Positions 62,951 to 64,000 of a DNA stretch of 64,000 bases are shown in pieces. The notes under the pieces were generated by a model. That model was not told the DNA's origin. It did not search any database and saw nothing but the letters and a program-made list of their open reading frames with translations. The translations under genes were made by a program, and so were the position numbers. Positions within the stretch are counted from its first letter, which is position 1. Every line of letters begins with the position of its first letter. Source of the stretch: Vibrio marisflavi CECT 7928 (GTDB lineage: Bacteria; Pseudomonadota; Gammaproteobacteria; Enterobacterales; Vibrionaceae); contig NZ_CAKLDM010000002.1 in NCBI RefSeq assembly GCF_921294215.1, positions 1,612,001 through 1,676,000 of the forward strand, given 5' to 3'.

Positions 62951-63361
62951 ATGTCGGAAATAACTAAAACTTTATTAAATATTCGCAGCCTACGTGCTTT
63001 CTCTCGCGAATTAACTCTTGAGCAACTTGAAGAAGCGTTAGAGAAGTTGACTATTGTTGTAACAGAAAGACAAGATGCAGAAGCTCAAGAACGCGAAGCC
63101 CTAGCACAACAAGAAGCTAAACTGTCTGCTATCGCTGACCAAATTGCGAAAGACGGCATTGATGTAGAAGCTCTAATTTCTGCTCTATCTGGTGAAGGCA
63201 AAGCTAAAGGTAAAGCTAAGCGTGCTCCTCGCCCACCTAAATACAAGTACATTGACCCTGTATCTGGTGAAGAGAAAACTTGGACTGGCCAAGGCCGCAC
63301 TCCTTCAGCTATTCAAGTTGAACTTGATGCAGGTAAAACACTAGAAGATTTCGCTATCTAA
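62951..63361 (+). CDS. hns: H-NS nucleoid-structuring protein (VicH-type)
   Basis: 136 aa (V. cholerae VicH 135). An N-terminal helical oligomerisation part (about 1-80, coiled coil TLEQLEEALEKLTIVV) joins through a basic linker (GKAKGKAKRAPRPP) to the C-terminal AT-rich-DNA-binding domain YKYIDPVSGEEKTWTGQGRTPSAIQ, which contains the QGR hook. It silences foreign and virulence genes and bridges DNA. AGGAA precedes the ATG. Neighbours nhaC and gsk are those of V. cholerae VC1129-VC1131. Confidence 0.97.
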   Translation: MSEITKTLLNIRSLRAFSRELTLEQLEEALEKLTIVVTERQDAEAQEREALAQQEAKLSAIADQIAKDGIDVEALISALSGEGKAKGKAKRAPRPPKYKYIDPVSGEEKTWTGQGRTPSAIQVELDAGKTLEDFAI

Positions 63362-63387
63362 AATAGCTTTCTAGTACTGAATTGATA

Positions 63388-63417
63388 AAAAAGCCGCTAA
63401 TAAGCGGCTTTTTTGTA
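63388..63417. terminator. Bidirectional terminator between hns and gsk
   Basis: AAGCCGCT (63391-63398) pairs with AGCGGCTT (63403-63410) around a 4-base loop. T-runs occur on both strands. Confidence 0.85.
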
Positions 63418-63430
63418 TCGGTTAATTACT

Positions 63431-64000
63431 CTATCTTTCCCAATAAGCTTCTTCTAAGCTGTCTTCTCTTTCTGGTAACCCACGAGAAAGGCGAGGAGAA
63501 TGCTGAGCCAAAACTTCGTAACTAGCTCTATTGGCATATTTGCACACCTGCGAAAAAGAGGAATATGTTAGGAAAGAGTAATTGTGCTTACTGGAATTAG
63601 GGACATTATTCTTATGGTATTTATTTGCAGCCATATCATGCAACAATGCAGAAAGCGCCGCATCCCCTGCTCCATTAGTATTCTTTATTTTTTCTGGCCC
63701 ACCCATATATGGTGAAATATGAGAATAGACTCGAATAGGGTTATCACACAGTTCTTTGTTTGCTGGACGACTAAACTCGTAGCGATTGAATTCAGCAATT
63801 TTGCCCGGTAGCAATGGTAAAGAAGTTTGACGTTTCGCTGACTCTTCCGTGTAACCAGCCATAAATAACCCTAATGGGCCAGCGGTACATAATACAAGGT
63901 CTACCCACTCTAGCGCACTATTAGCAGCTAATAACGGATCGCTTTCCCCAGTTAATGCTTCAGCCTCTTCTTCATTCATGGCAACAACAGTTACATTATC
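63431..64000 (-). CDS. gsk: Inosine-guanosine kinase (partial, 5' end outside window)
   Basis: 190 codons of the C-terminal part; the frame is open to the right edge (upstream of MNEEEAEAL it reads DNVTVVA). PfkB/ribokinase-family nucleoside kinase that salvages inosine and guanosine. The anion hole and catalytic Asp motif NTNGAGDAALSALL is present, as is NEEEAEALTG and the C-terminal ANRASYEVLAQHSPRLSRGLP, typical of Gsk. It is convergent with hns. The name rests on these segments and on the V. cholerae order gsk-vicH-nhaC. Confidence 0.93.
   Translation of the reverse strand, partial: DNVTVVAMNEEEAEALTGESDPLLAANSALEWVDLVLCTAGPLGLFMAGYTEESAKRQTSLPLLPGKIAEFNRYEFSRPANKELCDNPIRVYSHISPYMGGPEKIKNTNGAGDAALSALLHDMAANKYHKNNVPNSSKHNYSFLTYSSFSQVCKYANRASYEVLAQHSPRLSRGLPEREDSLEEAYWER

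Overview
The window reads as chromosome I of a Vibrio-type gammaproteobacterium. The evidence is the gene order hns(vicH)-nhaC-hisGDCBHAFI, the cmoM-mukFEB block next to elyC and torD, glgC-glgA, and tfoY preceded by a cyclic-di-GMP-I riboswitch. GC content is moderate and genes are densely packed. I cannot name the species. A HyfA-type ferredoxin subunit at the left edge beside a full selenocysteine set suggests a strain with a formate hydrogenlyase and a Sec-containing formate dehydrogenase, most of which would lie to the left of the window.

Layout. 1-5.7 kb: the end of a hyf-type operon (minus), selD (minus), then selC, selA and selB (plus). The selD-selC gap holds two FNR-box-like sites, each placed as expected for a class II anaerobic promoter. 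5.7-11.5 kb: small and transport genes (short conserved protein, YeeZ-like, CPBP protease, periplasmic binding protein, YibL, EamA exporter with a divergent AraC regulator). 11.5-20.8 kb: clpA-clpS / cspD, monomeric isocitrate dehydrogenase / rluE, and a Cache-GGDEF-EAL protein. 20.9-29.1 kb: aspS, yecE, a large propeller-TSP3-LruC secreted protein with a lipoprotein partner, and cmoA-cmoB. 29.2-32.5 kb: a three-gene envelope operon (retropepsin-like lipoprotein, transglutaminase-like multi-TM protein, ATP-grasp ligase). 32.5-39.8 kb: cmoM-mukF-mukE-mukB. 40-45 kb: elyC, torD, purR, riboswitch-tfoY, a TVP38 membrane protein and a DUF2007/zinc-ribbon protein. 45-53 kb: glgC-glgA, topA, yciN, and yebC-ruvC without ruvAB. 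53-60.5 kb: the complete histidine operon with its leader peptide and attenuator. 60.5-64 kb: an NhaC antiporter, hns, and the end of an inosine-guanosine kinase gene.

How the parts work together. SelD makes selenophosphate, SelA converts Ser-tRNA-Sec to Sec-tRNA-Sec, and SelB delivers it. The cmo genes jointly modify wobble uridine 34 of tRNAs. ClpS-ClpA form an N-degron protease adaptor and unfoldase. MukBEF condenses the chromosome, and TopA and H-NS also shape it. The c-di-GMP sensor upstream of tfoY and the GGDEF-EAL enzyme belong to the same signalling network.

Most of the window is conserved core genome. The parts that deserve a second look are the selenocysteine locus (regulation and an irregular tRNA-Sec acceptor stem), the retropepsin/transglutaminase/ATP-grasp operon, the LruC pair, and several unexplained inverted repeats. 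I saw no insertion sequence, prophage, CRISPR array, integron repeat or rRNA gene.
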